Assembly: GCF_001704635.1 (NCBI RefSeq)
Contig: NZ_MAXF01000035.1
Coordinates: 1 to 64,000 of the forward strand
Direction: 5' to 3'
DNA from: Streptomyces sparsogenes
GTDB lineage: Bacteria; Actinomycetota; Actinomycetes; Streptomycetales; Streptomycetaceae
DNA length: 64,000 bases
In this document: in pieces, positions 40,184 to 48,491 of the stretch
Layout of the letters: every line of letters begins with the position of its first letter
Position numbering within the stretch: the first letter of the stretch is position 1
Notes under the pieces: model-generated
Told to the model about the DNA's origin: nothing
Seen by the model: the letters and a program-made list of their open reading frames with translations, nothing else
Databases searched by the model: none
Program-made: the position numbers and the translations under genes

Positions 40184-40214
40184 GACACCCCGACAGCCCG
40201 GCTGTCGGGGTGTC
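40184..40214. terminator. Terminator between glxA and GH6 genes
   Basis: GACACCCCGACAGCC and GGCTGTCGGGGTGTC are 15-bp perfect arms with almost no spacer, so the effective loop opens a few pairs. A further GGCTGTCGGGGT copy follows. It lies between two converging genes. Confidence 0.75.
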
Positions 40215-40236
40215 GGGCTGTCGGGGTCCTGCGGCG

Positions 40237-41316
40237 CTATGTGGCGTTACGGGCGAGGTCGAGCGCGTACCGCGGCCACCACCGGCCGGCCTGGGGGCCG
40301 CCCTTGCAGGTGCCGTCCGACTCGCCCGGACGCTTGATCCACAGATAGGCCGCGACCGCCGGATCGCCCGTGCGGACCGTCGGCGTCTCGCCCAGCGCCC
40401 GCCCCTTGGGGTTGCACCAGGCCTCCGGGTCCTCCTTGCCGGGCACCGGGCCCTTGCCGTTGCGGCTGGTGTCGATCACGAAGGGCTTGCCGCCGACCAG
40501 GGCGGAGAGCTTCTTGCCGTAGACCTTGTTGTCCCCGGTGGTCTGGTAGTTGGCGATGTTGAGCGCGAAGCCGTCGGCTTTCCTCAGCCCCGCGCGCCTG
40601 AGCGGCTCGGCCATCCGGCGCGGGTCCTTGATCCAGTGCGGATTCCCCGCGTCCAGGTAGACCTTGGTGCGGGGCAGGCCCTTGAGCTTGTCCACGGCCC
40701 CGGTCAGCAGGTCGTACCGCTCCTCGAGGAACCGCTTGGGCGTGCAGCCGTCCACCGCGTGCGGCAGCGCGTCGGGCTCCAGGATCACCGTGGTGGCCCG
40801 GTCGCCGATGCCCCTGACCGCCTTGTCCAGCCAGGCGCGGTACGCGTCGCCGTCGGCGGCGCCGCCCTTGGAGTACTGCCCGCAGTCGCGGTGCGGGATG
40901 TTGTAGAAGACCAGCAGCGCGTCCCGCTCCTCCGCGGCGGCGGCCTGGGTGAACCCGCGCGCCTGGCCCTCCGGGTCGTCCACTCCCAGCCACTCGGCGA
41001 CCGGCTGCTCGGCGATCCGCTGTATCAGCCGCGCCTCCTCGTCCTTCCCCTTCCTGCGGTACGCGGCGACCTGCCGGGCGGCGCTGCCGTCCGGGTTGAC
41101 CCAGTACGGCATGACATTCCGGGGGCGCTGAGCGGGCTTGGCGGCGGCGATCGCCTCCTCCTCGCGGTCGGAGGACGACGAGCCGAAGCAGCCGGAGAGC
41201 GCCAGGAGTGACAGCAGCGCCCCCACCACGGCCCCGCCCCGGGCCGCCCCGCCGCGCGCCCGGACTGTCCCGCCGCGCACGGCCCCACGCCGGCGGCCGG
41301 TGTGACTCCCGTACAT
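40237..41316 (-). CDS. GH6-family glycoside hydrolase lipoprotein (cellulase-like)
   Basis: The 359-residue protein has a lipoprotein signal (LLALSGC) and a GH6 catalytic domain: YWVNPDGSA, NIPHRDCGQYS with the proposed catalytic Asp, VILEPDALPH, and LDAGNPHWIKDP. GH6 enzymes cut beta-1,4-glucan. A GH6 gene next to glxA is the known arrangement in Streptomyces, where it is thought to trim the tip glucan. AGGGGGAG precedes the ATG. It faces glxA and is divergent from the cobalt-transport genes. Confidence 0.92.
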   Translation of the reverse strand: MYGSHTGRRRGAVRGGTVRARGGAARGGAVVGALLSLLALSGCFGSSSSDREEEAIAAAKPAQRPRNVMPYWVNPDGSAARQVAAYRRKGKDEEARLIQRIAEQPVAEWLGVDDPEGQARGFTQAAAAEERDALLVFYNIPHRDCGQYSKGGAADGDAYRAWLDKAVRGIGDRATTVILEPDALPHAVDGCTPKRFLEERYDLLTGAVDKLKGLPRTKVYLDAGNPHWIKDPRRMAEPLRRAGLRKADGFALNIANYQTTGDNKVYGKKLSALVGGKPFVIDTSRNGKGPVPGKEDPEAWCNPKGRALGETPTVRTGDPAVAAYLWIKRPGESDGTCKGGPQAGRWWPRYALDLARNAT

Positions 41317-41499
41317 CCACTCCCCCTTGGGTGCACGCTCCGGGGCTCACCCCTCAAGCCCCGGGTAGGACAAGACCGGCCGAAACCCTCAAGACCGGCG
41401 GAAACCATGCTTGCACACCAGACCGACCCCGGTGCGGTTGTCCACAGCCCTTCGCGCGATTTCGCCCGGTTGACAGGCACTCATCCGACTGGGACTCTC

Positions 41500-41674
41500 C
41501 GATGCGACAAGTCCATATATCGAGGCGACGGCACACAGGAACCCGGTGCGAATCCGGGACGGTCCCGCCACTGTGACCGGAAGTCAGCGCGCGCGGGCGC
41601 GCCGCGCTTCCGGGAGTCAGGAACTGGCCCGTCGTCCTCCTTCCTGCGAGGGGCGTGGAAACCCCACAAGGAGG
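41500..41674 (+). promoter_or_regulatory. Cobalamin riboswitch upstream of cbtBA
   Basis: The segment has the conserved B12-box order: ACAGGAACCCGGTGCGAATC, then GGTCCCGCCACTGTGACCGG and GGAGTCAGGAACTGGCCC. Further on, CCTCCTT (41636-41642) can pair with the ribosome binding site AAGGAGG (41668-41674), which lies 9 nt before the cbtB ATG. This gives a simple expression platform: bound adenosylcobalamin should favour the closed site and stop translation. Confidence 0.93.
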
Positions 41675-41683
41675 CAAGAGCGG

Positions 41684-41902
41684 ATGTCCCTGCACACTGC
41701 GCGGCACACCGACCCCGCGGCCGTCTCGGCCGCCACCGTCCGCACCCGCGACTGGCTGATCGCGGCGGGCGCGGTCGTCCTGGCGCTCATCGCGCTGTAC
41801 GCGGTCTTCATCGACAACGGCTCGCTGATCTCGGCGACCGGCGACTACCTGCACGAGTTCTCGCACGACGGCCGGCACCTCTTCGGTGCCCCCTGCCACT
41901 GA
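41684..41902 (+). CDS. cbtB: CbtB, small subunit of predicted cobalt transporter
   Basis: The 72-residue protein has one transmembrane helix (WLIAAGAVVLALIALYAVF) and the His-rich C-terminus HEFSHDGRHLFGAPCH that defines CbtB and probably binds cobalt. AAGGAGG stands 9 nt before the ATG, within reach of the riboswitch. It is followed 15 bp later by cbtA. The pair is predicted to import cobalt for B12 synthesis. Confidence 0.93.
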   Translation: MSLHTARHTDPAAVSAATVRTRDWLIAAGAVVLALIALYAVFIDNGSLISATGDYLHEFSHDGRHLFGAPCH

Positions 41903-41917
41903 CCGGGTCCGGCACCC

Positions 41918-42709
41918 ATGGCAGACGGCCACGTCCCCGTACTTCCCCTGCTCCGGCGCGGACTGGCGGCGGGCGGCCTCGCGGGCCTCGCCGCCGGGCT
42001 GTTCTCCCTGCTGCTGGCCGAGCCCCTGATGGACCGTGCCATCCGGCTGGAGGAGAGACGCCAGGAGGGCGAGCACTCGCACGCCGCCGCGGCCGCGGCG
42101 GTCAAGCACCACGAGGAGCTGTTCTCCCGCGGCACCCAGCACTTCGGCCTCGTCGTCACCGCGGTGGTCGTCGGGCTGGCGCTCGGCGTCTTCTTCGCGG
42201 TCGCGCACGCGCTCGTCCACCGCCGGTCCGACGCCTCCGCCCGGCCCTGGCCCCGCGCGATCGCGCTCGCCGCGGCGGGCTTCGCCGGGCTCTCGCTGCT
42301 GCCGGGCCTGCGCTATCCGGCCAACCCCCCGGGGGTCGGCGACGCGGGCACGGTCGGCGACCGCCAGCTGATGTGGGTCGCCGCGGTGGTGATCGGCGCC
42401 CTCGGCATGGTGCTCGCCTGGCAGGTGCACACCCGGCTGACGGCGGCGGGCCGCGCCCCCGCCGTCTGCCAGACGGCGGTCGCCGGGACCCTCGTCGCGG
42501 TGCTCCTCGCCCTGTTCGCCCTTCCCGACAACCCCGACCCGGTGCCCGTCGAGGGCACGCTGCTGTGGGACTTCCGGATGCTCTCGCTCGCCTCCCACGC
42601 CGTGCTGTGGGCGGTCCTGGGCGCCACGTTCGGCGCGCTCGGCCTGCGCGCGCTGCGCGAGCGCCGGGCGGCGGGGCACCGGCCCGACCCGGTCCCCAGC
42701 GCCGTGTGA
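41918..42709 (+). CDS. cbtA: CbtA, membrane subunit of predicted cobalt transporter
   Basis: The 263-residue protein has about six hydrophobic helices and the CbtA landmarks: an early helix ending in AEPLMDRAIRLEE, a His-rich loop (GEHSHAAAA, KHHEELFSRGTQHFGL), and LPGLRYPANPPGVGD. It works with CbtB in cobalt uptake under cobalamin control. A hairpin follows the stop. Confidence 0.93.
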   Translation: MADGHVPVLPLLRRGLAAGGLAGLAAGLFSLLLAEPLMDRAIRLEERRQEGEHSHAAAAAAVKHHEELFSRGTQHFGLVVTAVVVGLALGVFFAVAHALVHRRSDASARPWPRAIALAAAGFAGLSLLPGLRYPANPPGVGDAGTVGDRQLMWVAAVVIGALGMVLAWQVHTRLTAAGRAPAVCQTAVAGTLVAVLLALFALPDNPDPVPVEGTLLWDFRMLSLASHAVLWAVLGATFGALGLRALRERRAAGHRPDPVPSAV

Positions 42710-42721
42710 TCCCCCGGCCCC

Positions 42722-42752
42722 GAGGCGGGGTGGGCACGGCTCACCCCGCCTC
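42722..42752. terminator. Terminator after cbtA
   Basis: GAGGCGGGGTG and CACCCCGCCTC form an 11-bp stem with a 9-nt loop, 13 nt after the cbtA stop, between converging genes. Confidence 0.8.
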
Positions 42753-42804
42753 AGGGCCCGGCCCGGTCGGATGCGCGGGGGGATGCGCGGGGAAAGCGCG
42801 GGGG

Positions 42805-43413
42805 TCAGACGCGCCGGCTCCCGGTCAGATACGCCGACACGACCACCCGCGCGCCGCCCGGCCCGCCGCCCGCGACCAGCCGCAGCTCCGCCCGTCCCCG
42901 GGCCCGCGCCCCGTACACCCGCCGGGCGTCGAGACGCTCGGCGGTCACCAGCGCGACGTCCTCGACGGTGAACTCGGCGACCGTCCCGTCCGCCCGGAAC
43001 ACCCGCACCGCGTCCCCCCGCCTGACCCCGCCGAGGCGGCGAAGGACCCCGCCGTCGGCCGGCCCGACCAGCACCGACGCCCCGGAGGCACCCGGCCGCG
43101 CCCCGGCGCAGTGCCAGCCCCCGGCCCCGTAGCGGCCCCTCTCCGCACCCGCGACCACCGGGGCCGCGAGCCCCACCGACTCGACGACCACGCCCCGCGG
43201 CCGCGCGGAGGGCACGGCGGGCAGGGGGCGGTGGGCGCGCGGCAGCGGATGCGTCGGGGGGCGCCCCACCGCCGCCACGTCCCCCGTCATCGGCACCGCG
43301 CCGCCCAGTCCCTCCACGGCGTCGTGGCCCCACACCCACAGCCCGAGCAGCAGCGCCGCCCAGATCACCCCGGCGATCGGCCGGCCCACCCGGCCGGAGC
43401 CCTTCCCGGACAC
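42805..43413 (-). CDS. Class F sortase homologue lacking catalytic Cys and His
   Basis: The 202-residue protein has an N-terminal membrane helix (IAGVIWAALLLGLWVWG) and the class F sortase body (GASVLVG, LGGVRRGDAVRVFRADGTVAEFTV, VYGARARGRAELRL). Active enzymes have VGHVDS and ITCGG at the two catalytic places; here these are VGPADG (Pro118 for His) and LVAGGG (Ala181 for Cys). Arg189 may remain. It should be unable to transpeptidate and may be a binding or scaffold protein. It follows a His-rich secreted protein gene by 5 bp. Confidence 0.85.
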   Translation of the reverse strand: MSGKGSGRVGRPIAGVIWAALLLGLWVWGHDAVEGLGGAVPMTGDVAAVGRPPTHPLPRAHRPLPAVPSARPRGVVVESVGLAAPVVAGAERGRYGAGGWHCAGARPGASGASVLVGPADGGVLRRLGGVRRGDAVRVFRADGTVAEFTVEDVALVTAERLDARRVYGARARGRAELRLVAGGGPGGARVVVSAYLTGSRRV

Positions 43414-43418
43414 CGCCG

Positions 43419-43721
43419 TCAGCCCGCCGCCGGTCCGGCCGGGCGACGGCGGCGGCGCACCGCGAGCCCGGCGACGGCCATCGCCGTGCCCCCGGAGAGC
43501 GCCAGTCCGTACGCCTCGGCCCCGCCGAAGTCGTCGCGCGTCGCGGCGTCGGCCGGCGCGGTGCCCGAGTGGGCGCGGTGCACGGGGGCGTGGTGTGCGT
43601 GCGCCGGGGCGTGGCGTGCGGGGGCGGCGTCCTCCTGGTCCGCGCCGGCGGGGCCGGCGGCGGCCAGGACCACCGCCGCCGCGCAGGCGGCCGTACGGAG
43701 CGTGAGGGCGAGCGGGCGCAT
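43419..43721 (-). CDS. Small secreted His-rich protein with C-terminal membrane helix
   Basis: The 100-residue protein has a signal peptide (ACAAAVVLAAAGPAGA), a His/Ala/Pro-rich middle (HAPAHAHHAPVHRAHSG) and a C-terminal hydrophobic stretch (GLALSGGTAMAVAGLAV) followed by RRRRR, like a sortase substrate but without LPxTG. AGGAGG precedes the ATG. It forms a two-gene unit with the sortase-like protein, a common pairing in Streptomyces. The His cluster could bind metal, and cobalt-uptake genes are adjacent. Confidence 0.75.
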   Translation of the reverse strand: MRPLALTLRTAACAAAVVLAAAGPAGADQEDAAPARHAPAHAHHAPVHRAHSGTAPADAATRDDFGGAEAYGLALSGGTAMAVAGLAVRRRRRPAGPAAG

Positions 43722-43758
43722 GGTGAACCTCCTGACACCACCGAGGCTCACGCGCGCC

Positions 43759-43789
43759 GCCGGGAGCCGCATCCGCTGCGGCTCCCGGC
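43759..43789 (-). terminator. Terminator after the NagD-like gene
   Basis: GCCGGGAGCCGCA and TGCGGCTCCCGGC form a perfect 13-bp stem with a 5-nt loop, about 40 nt past the stop of the leftward HAD gene. Confidence 0.8.
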
Positions 43790-43828
43790 TGCTCCGTACG
43801 GGTCAGACGCCGCCGGCCGGTGCCGGAG

Positions 43829-44608
43829 TCAGACCCGCTCCACCAGGTCCGCGATGGAGTTCACGACCGTGGAGGGCCGGAAGGGGTGCCGGTCGACCTC
43901 CTCGGGCCGGGTGACCCCGGTGAGCACCAGGAAGGTCTCCATGCCCGCCTCGAGACCCGCCAGCACATCGGTGTCCATGCGGTCGCCGATCATCGCGCTG
44001 GTCTCGGAGTGCGCGCCGATGGCGTTCAGCCCGGCGCGCATCATCAGGGGGTTCGGCTTGCCGACGAAGTACGGCTCGGCCCCCGTCGCCTTGGTGATCA
44101 GCGCGGCCACCGAGCCGGTGGCGGGCAGCGCGCCCTCCGCCGAGGGCCCGGTCTCGTCGGGGTTGGTCGCGATGAAGCGCGCGCCGTTGTTGATCAGACG
44201 GATGGCCTTGGTAAGCGCCTCGAAGCTGTACGTACGGGTCTCGCCGAGGACCACGTAGTCCGGCTCCACGTCGGTGAGGACGTAGCCGATGTCGTGCAGG
44301 GCCGTGGTGAGGCCCGCCTCGCCGATGACATACGCCGTGCCGCCCGGCCGCTGGTCGTCCAGGAACTGCGCGGTGGCCAGCGCGGACGTCCAGATGTTGG
44401 CGACCGGCACGTCCAGGCCTATCCGGGACAGCCGGGCGTGGAGGTCGCGCGGGGTGTAGATGGAGTTGTTGGTGAGGACGAGGAAGGGCTTGCCGGACTC
44501 GCGCAGCCGCTTGATGAAGGCGTCGGCCCCGGGCACCGGGATGCCCTCGTGCATCAGCACCCCGTCCATATCGGTGAGCCAGGACTCGATCGGCTTGCGC
44601 TCTGCCAT
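43829..44608 (-). CDS. HAD-IIA family hydrolase (NagD-like phosphatase)
   Basis: The 259-residue phosphatase has motif I in LTDMDGVLM (nucleophile Asp), LTNNS (motif II), the NagD cap region, and the late motifs VGKPNP (Lys) and MIGDRMDTD (motif IV). It removes phosphate from nucleotides or sugar phosphates. AGGAG precedes the ATG. The 247-bp upstream gap contains a 10-bp hairpin (44653-44677) of unknown role. Confidence 0.93.
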   Translation of the reverse strand: MAERKPIESWLTDMDGVLMHEGIPVPGADAFIKRLRESGKPFLVLTNNSIYTPRDLHARLSRIGLDVPVANIWTSALATAQFLDDQRPGGTAYVIGEAGLTTALHDIGYVLTDVEPDYVVLGETRTYSFEALTKAIRLINNGARFIATNPDETGPSAEGALPATGSVAALITKATGAEPYFVGKPNPLMMRAGLNAIGAHSETSAMIGDRMDTDVLAGLEAGMETFLVLTGVTRPEEVDRHPFRPSTVVNSIADLVERV

Positions 44609-44855
44609 TGCGGACTCTCCTGCCGTGCACCAATAACGCCTGAGGGGGACACCGGCCGCGCCTCACGGGCGCGGCCGACGCACCAAGCGTAGTCAGCCGC
44701 TCCGGGCCCGAACCGCGGCGGTCCCGCGCCGGGTGCTCCAGCGCGACAGACCAGGACGGGCGTCCGATCCTGGTCATGGAAGGTCGCTTCCGCATCGAGA
44801 GCGAAGCCTCCGCGTCCCCCGGGTCCCCCGGGACTTCCCCGCGAAGGAGATTCAG

Positions 44856-45026
44856 ATGAGCCTCAAGGACAAGCTCAAGGAAGCGCTCGGCAAGCGCCAG
44901 AGCCGCGCGCGGCACGCCGCGCCCAAGGGCGGCAAGGGCGCCACCGACCAGCCCCGGCGCGAGGCGGAGAAGCTGGACGAAGAGCTGCGCCGGCGGGGCG
45001 AGCAGCCCCCCGGGCCCGGACAGTAA
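44856..45026 (+). CDS. Small hydrophilic Lys/Arg-rich protein (56 aa)
   Basis: The short product MSLKDKLKEALGKRQSRARH onward is very charged and ends in PPGPGQ. AAGGAG is 8 nt before the ATG, giving strong translation support. The N-terminal helix MSLKDKLKEALGK is amphipathic. Similar tiny basic proteins are common in Streptomyces with unknown function, perhaps CsbD-like or nucleic-acid-binding. Confidence 0.7.
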   Translation: MSLKDKLKEALGKRQSRARHAAPKGGKGATDQPRREAEKLDEELRRRGEQPPGPGQ

Positions 45027-45058
45027 CGGCTCCTTCCTCGCCCCCGCCTCCCCTCCCC

Positions 45059-46036
45059 TCACCGCCGCAGGCGCCGGGACATGGCCACCAGGGCGGCCCC
45101 GGTGAGGACGAGCGCGCCGCTGACGGCGGCGAGCCCGAGGAGCACCGCGTCCCGGCCGGTCGCGGCGAGTTCCGGCGGCCTGGCCTCCTGGTCGCCGTCC
45201 TCGCCGCGGGCGGCCGCCTCCTTGCCGGAGCCGCCGGGGCTCTCGGGACGGGCCGCGCGACCGGTCCCGTCGGGGCTGGGCGCGCTGGTGGGGGGCTCGC
45301 CGGTGGAGGTCCCCTCCGTACGAGGCGTCCCCGTCTCCCCCGTCTCCCCCGTCACCCTGCCGTCCCCCGCCGCCGCGTTCTCGTCCGCGCGCTCGTCCGG
45401 GTCCGTCCCCGCCTCCCCGGCGCGCTCGACGCGGAAGTCGTAGTCGTCGGACTGGCCGACCCAGTCCCCGTCGTCCGCGCGGCGCTGCATCGTGATGACG
45501 TTCGCGGTCACGGGCCCGGTGGGCGCGGAGTCGGTGAAGCGGGTCCGCACCGCGACCTCCACGCGCCCGCGCGCGGGCACCGTGAAGCCCGGGAAGGGGT
45601 CGCCGAAGACCCCGATGTTCTCGTGCTCGTCGGTGGTCTCGAAGGACACGGGCCGCCAGGTGCCGCCGTCGGGGTTCTCGCCGTACGGGTCGAGGAACTC
45701 CATCCGGATGTGGCTCGGCCGCAGGGCGCGCCCGCGGTCGACGAGGATCGCGATGGGGTGGATGGCGCGGCACTCGGCGCGCGTGGTGTTGCGCAGCTCC
45801 AGGTGCCAGGCGCGCCAGCCGCCGCCGGGCGCGTACCGCTTCGGCCCGCCGTACAGCCGGGCGTCGATCGGGAACTCCGAGCTGCCGCGCCGCCCGCAGG
45901 AGGGCACCGACCCGGGCTCGGCCGCGGGGGCGTGCGGGAGGGCGTGCGCGGCGGGGCCGCACCACAGGACCGGCGCGAGCGCGAGGACGGCGGTGGACTT
46001 GGCGGCTCGGACGACGAGGGTGGAGGGCGAGCGCAT
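45059..46036 (-). CDS. Cell-wall-anchored surface protein with LAATG sorting signal
   Basis: The 325-residue protein has a signal peptide (1-31), a beta-rich domain with Cys pair (residues about 45-215, WRAWHLELRNTTRAECRAI, GRVEVAVRTRF), a Thr/Gly/Glu/Pro-rich stalk, and the C-terminal sorting signal LAATG followed by a hydrophobic helix and RRLRR. LAxTG is the motif recognised by class E sortases in actinobacteria; a class E sortase gene is at 50774-51595. AGAGG precedes the ATG. Confidence 0.85.
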   Translation of the reverse strand: MRSPSTLVVRAAKSTAVLALAPVLWCGPAAHALPHAPAAEPGSVPSCGRRGSSEFPIDARLYGGPKRYAPGGGWRAWHLELRNTTRAECRAIHPIAILVDRGRALRPSHIRMEFLDPYGENPDGGTWRPVSFETTDEHENIGVFGDPFPGFTVPARGRVEVAVRTRFTDSAPTGPVTANVITMQRRADDGDWVGQSDDYDFRVERAGEAGTDPDERADENAAAGDGRVTGETGETGTPRTEGTSTGEPPTSAPSPDGTGRAARPESPGGSGKEAAARGEDGDQEARPPELAATGRDAVLLGLAAVSGALVLTGAALVAMSRRLRR

Positions 46037-46216
46037 GGGCGACCTCTGCTGCCGTGTTTTCCCGGGTGCCCTGTTGCCTTCCACGCCCGGGCGGCCGACA
46101 CGCGGCCGGGTGTGCCGAAGGCCCACAACCGGCGGTCGGAATTCACCCGATCGGCCCATCGGATCCTCACCCGATCGGCTCTTCGGCTCGTCGTGTCGTC
46201 AGCCCGTCGGCGGCCC

Positions 46217-47326
46217 TCACCCCACCGCGAACAGCGGTGCCAGCACCAGCTGCGCCGCGCCCTCCGCCACCGCCTGGCCGCCCCGCCCGACCACGTCCAC
46301 CGGGACCGCGCGCCCGCCGGCCCGCGCCGCGTCCGCGGCCAGCGTGGCGGCCACGCCGCGGGCGTACGGCTCGGGGTCGGCCAGCACGACCCGGCCGCCG
46401 AGCAGCACCCGGTCGATGTCCAGCAGCCGTACGAGGTTGGCGGCGCCGACGCCGAGCAGGCGCGCCGCCCGGGCCGGATCGCCGTCCGCGACGGCGGCCA
46501 GGCACAGCGCTTCCAGGCAGCCCCGGTTGCCGCAGCCGCAGGGCGGCCCGTCCAGCTGGATCACCTGGTGCCCGAACTCCCCCGCGTCGGTGCGGGCTCC
46601 CCGGTGGACGGCCCCGCCCAGGACGAGCCCGGCGCCCAGGCCGGTGCCGAGGTGGAGATAGGCGAACGACCCGGCGGGCCGCCGGGCGCGGCCGACGGTG
46701 AGCCCCAGGGCGGCGGCGTTGGTGTCCTTGTCGAGGACGACGGGCAGGCCGAGCCGCTCGCCGAGCGCGTCCCGCAGCGGAAAGCCGTCCCAGCGGGGGA
46801 GGCCGGTGACCCGGCGCAGCACCCCGGACCCGTGGTCGAGCGGCCCGGGCGCGGCCACCCCGGCCCCCAGCAGCCCGTCGCGGCCGCCGCCCGCCTCGGC
46901 GAGCAGCGCCTCGACCTCGCGCCCGGCCACGGCGAGCGCCTTCGCCGCCCCGGCGCCGAAGTCGAAGGGGACCGTGCGCCGGCCGAGGGTGGTGCCTGCG
47001 AGGTCGACGAGGACGGCGGTCAGCTCGTCGCGGTCCAGGTGCAGCCCGACCGCCCGGCGCGCGCCGGGGACCAGCCGCAGGACCGTGCGCGGCTTGCCTC
47101 CGGTGGACGCCCGGTGGCCCGCCTCGGCGGCCAGCCCGTCCGCCCGCAGCCGGGCCGTGATCTTGCTGACGGCCTGCGGGGTCAGCCCGGTCTGGGCGGC
47201 CAGTTCCAGGCGGCTGACCCCGCCCTCGCCCGCGTCCCGCAGCAGGCCGAGGACGAGCGCCGCGTTGTGGCCGCGCAGGGCGGACAGGTTGGCTCCGGGC
47301 ACGCCGCTGTTCAGGCCACTGTTCAC
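46217..47326 (-). CDS. ROK-family transcriptional repressor (NagC/XylR-like)
   Basis: The 369-residue protein has an N-terminal winged helix-turn-helix (VSRLELAAQTGLTPQAVSKI) and a ROK sugar-kinase-like domain with HLGTGLGAG (ATP/sugar region) and the zinc motif CGCGNRGCLE. It should sense a sugar and repress its neighbours. It is divergent from a Gfo/Idh/MocA oxidoreductase, with only 55 bp between them and a palindrome in that gap. Confidence 0.93.
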   Translation of the reverse strand: MNSGLNSGVPGANLSALRGHNAALVLGLLRDAGEGGVSRLELAAQTGLTPQAVSKITARLRADGLAAEAGHRASTGGKPRTVLRLVPGARRAVGLHLDRDELTAVLVDLAGTTLGRRTVPFDFGAGAAKALAVAGREVEALLAEAGGGRDGLLGAGVAAPGPLDHGSGVLRRVTGLPRWDGFPLRDALGERLGLPVVLDKDTNAAALGLTVGRARRPAGSFAYLHLGTGLGAGLVLGGAVHRGARTDAGEFGHQVIQLDGPPCGCGNRGCLEALCLAAVADGDPARAARLLGVGAANLVRLLDIDRVLLGGRVVLADPEPYARGVAATLAADAARAGGRAVPVDVVGRGGQAVAEGAAQLVLAPLFAVG

Positions 47327-47357
47327 GCCACCATTGTGGCCGCCGCTTGCGCTTCCG

Positions 47358-47368
47358 CAACACTGTTG
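47358..47368. promoter_or_regulatory. Palindrome CAACACTGTTG in the ROK/oxidoreductase promoter gap
   Basis: The arms CAACA and TGTTG flank a central C in a 55-bp divergent promoter region, directly upstream of both genes. It is a likely operator for the ROK repressor. Confidence 0.5.
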
Positions 47369-47381
47369 TCAAAGTGGCCCC

Positions 47382-48491
47382 ATGGCTTCCCTGGCTGACA
47401 CCGGCACCCCTGGTTCCACCCCCGCACGCGTCGCCCTGATCGGCTTCGGCCTGGCGGGCTCGGTCTTCCACGCCCCCCTGGTCGCCGCCACGGACGGCCT
47501 CGTCCTGGACACCGTGGTCACCTCCAGCCCCGAGCGGCAGCGGCAGGCCGCCGAGGAGTACCCCGGGGTGCGCCTCGCCGCCTCCGCGGACGAGCTGTGG
47601 GCGCGCGCCGACGAGCTGGACCTGGTCGTCGTCGCCTCCCCCAACCGCACCCACGTGCCCCTCGCGCACGCCGCCCTGGAGGCCGGGCTGCCGGTCGTCG
47701 TCGACAAGCCGCTCGCCGCGACCGCCGCCGAGGCCGAGGACCTGGCCGCGCTGGCCGAGCGCCGCGGGCTGCTGCTGAGCGTCTTCCAGAACCGCCGCTG
47801 GGACAACGACTTCCGCACGCTCCGCCGGCTGATCGCCGAGGGCGCGCTCGGCGACGTGCGGCGCTTCGAGTCCCGCTTCGAGCGGTGGCGCCCCCAGCTC
47901 AAGGGCGGCTGGCGCGAGTCCGGCGACCCGGCCGAGATCGGCGGGCTGCTGTACGACCTGGGCAGCCACCTCGTCGACCAGGCCCTCACCCTCTTCGGCC
48001 CGGTCACCTCCGTCTACGCCGAGGTCGACGTCCGCCGCCCCGGCGCCCGCACCGACGACGACACCTTCGTCGCCCTCACCCACGCCGGCGGCGTCCGCTC
48101 CCACCTGTGGATGAGCGCGACCGCCGCCCAGCTCGGCCCGCGCTTCCGGGTCCTGGGCAGCCAGGCGGGCTATGTGAAGTACGGCCTCGACCCCCAGGAG
48201 TCCGCCCTCCGCGAGGGCCTGCGCCCCGGCACCGACGGCGGCGCCCCCTGGGGCACCGAGCCCGAGGCCGCCTGGGGCCGGCTGGGCGCCGGGGAGTCCC
48301 CCCTGACCGGCGGCGGCGAGCCCGTGCCCACCCTCCCGGGCGACTACCCCGCGTACTACCGGGCCGTCGCCACCGCCCTGCGGACCGGCGGCGCCCCGCC
48401 GGTCACCGCCGCCGAGGCCGCGGCCGCCCTCCGCGTCCTGGAGGCGGCCCGCACCTCGGCCGCGGAGGGCCGCACGGTCACGCTCCCTTGA
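47382..48491 (+). CDS. Gfo/Idh/MocA-family oxidoreductase
   Basis: The 369-residue NAD(P)-dependent sugar or inositol dehydrogenase-like protein has the Rossmann start VALIGFGLAGSVFH, then VVVASPNRTH and the family motif VVDKPLAA (EKP-type Lys), followed by QNRRWDNDF and DLGSHLVDQAL with His. It is divergent from the ROK regulator, so it is probably induced by a sugar. Its stop overlaps the converging FAH gene by 14 bp. Confidence 0.92.
   Translation: MASLADTGTPGSTPARVALIGFGLAGSVFHAPLVAATDGLVLDTVVTSSPERQRQAAEEYPGVRLAASADELWARADELDLVVVASPNRTHVPLAHAALEAGLPVVVDKPLAATAAEAEDLAALAERRGLLLSVFQNRRWDNDFRTLRRLIAEGALGDVRRFESRFERWRPQLKGGWRESGDPAEIGGLLYDLGSHLVDQALTLFGPVTSVYAEVDVRRPGARTDDDTFVALTHAGGVRSHLWMSATAAQLGPRFRVLGSQAGYVKYGLDPQESALREGLRPGTDGGAPWGTEPEAAWGRLGAGESPLTGGGEPVPTLPGDYPAYYRAVATALRTGGAPPVTAAEAAAALRVLEAARTSAAEGRTVTLP

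Noticed and set aside
44653-44677. 10-bp GC hairpin as a terminator
   Set aside because: No gene ends next to it on either strand; it may only be a 5' leader structure of the NagD-like gene.
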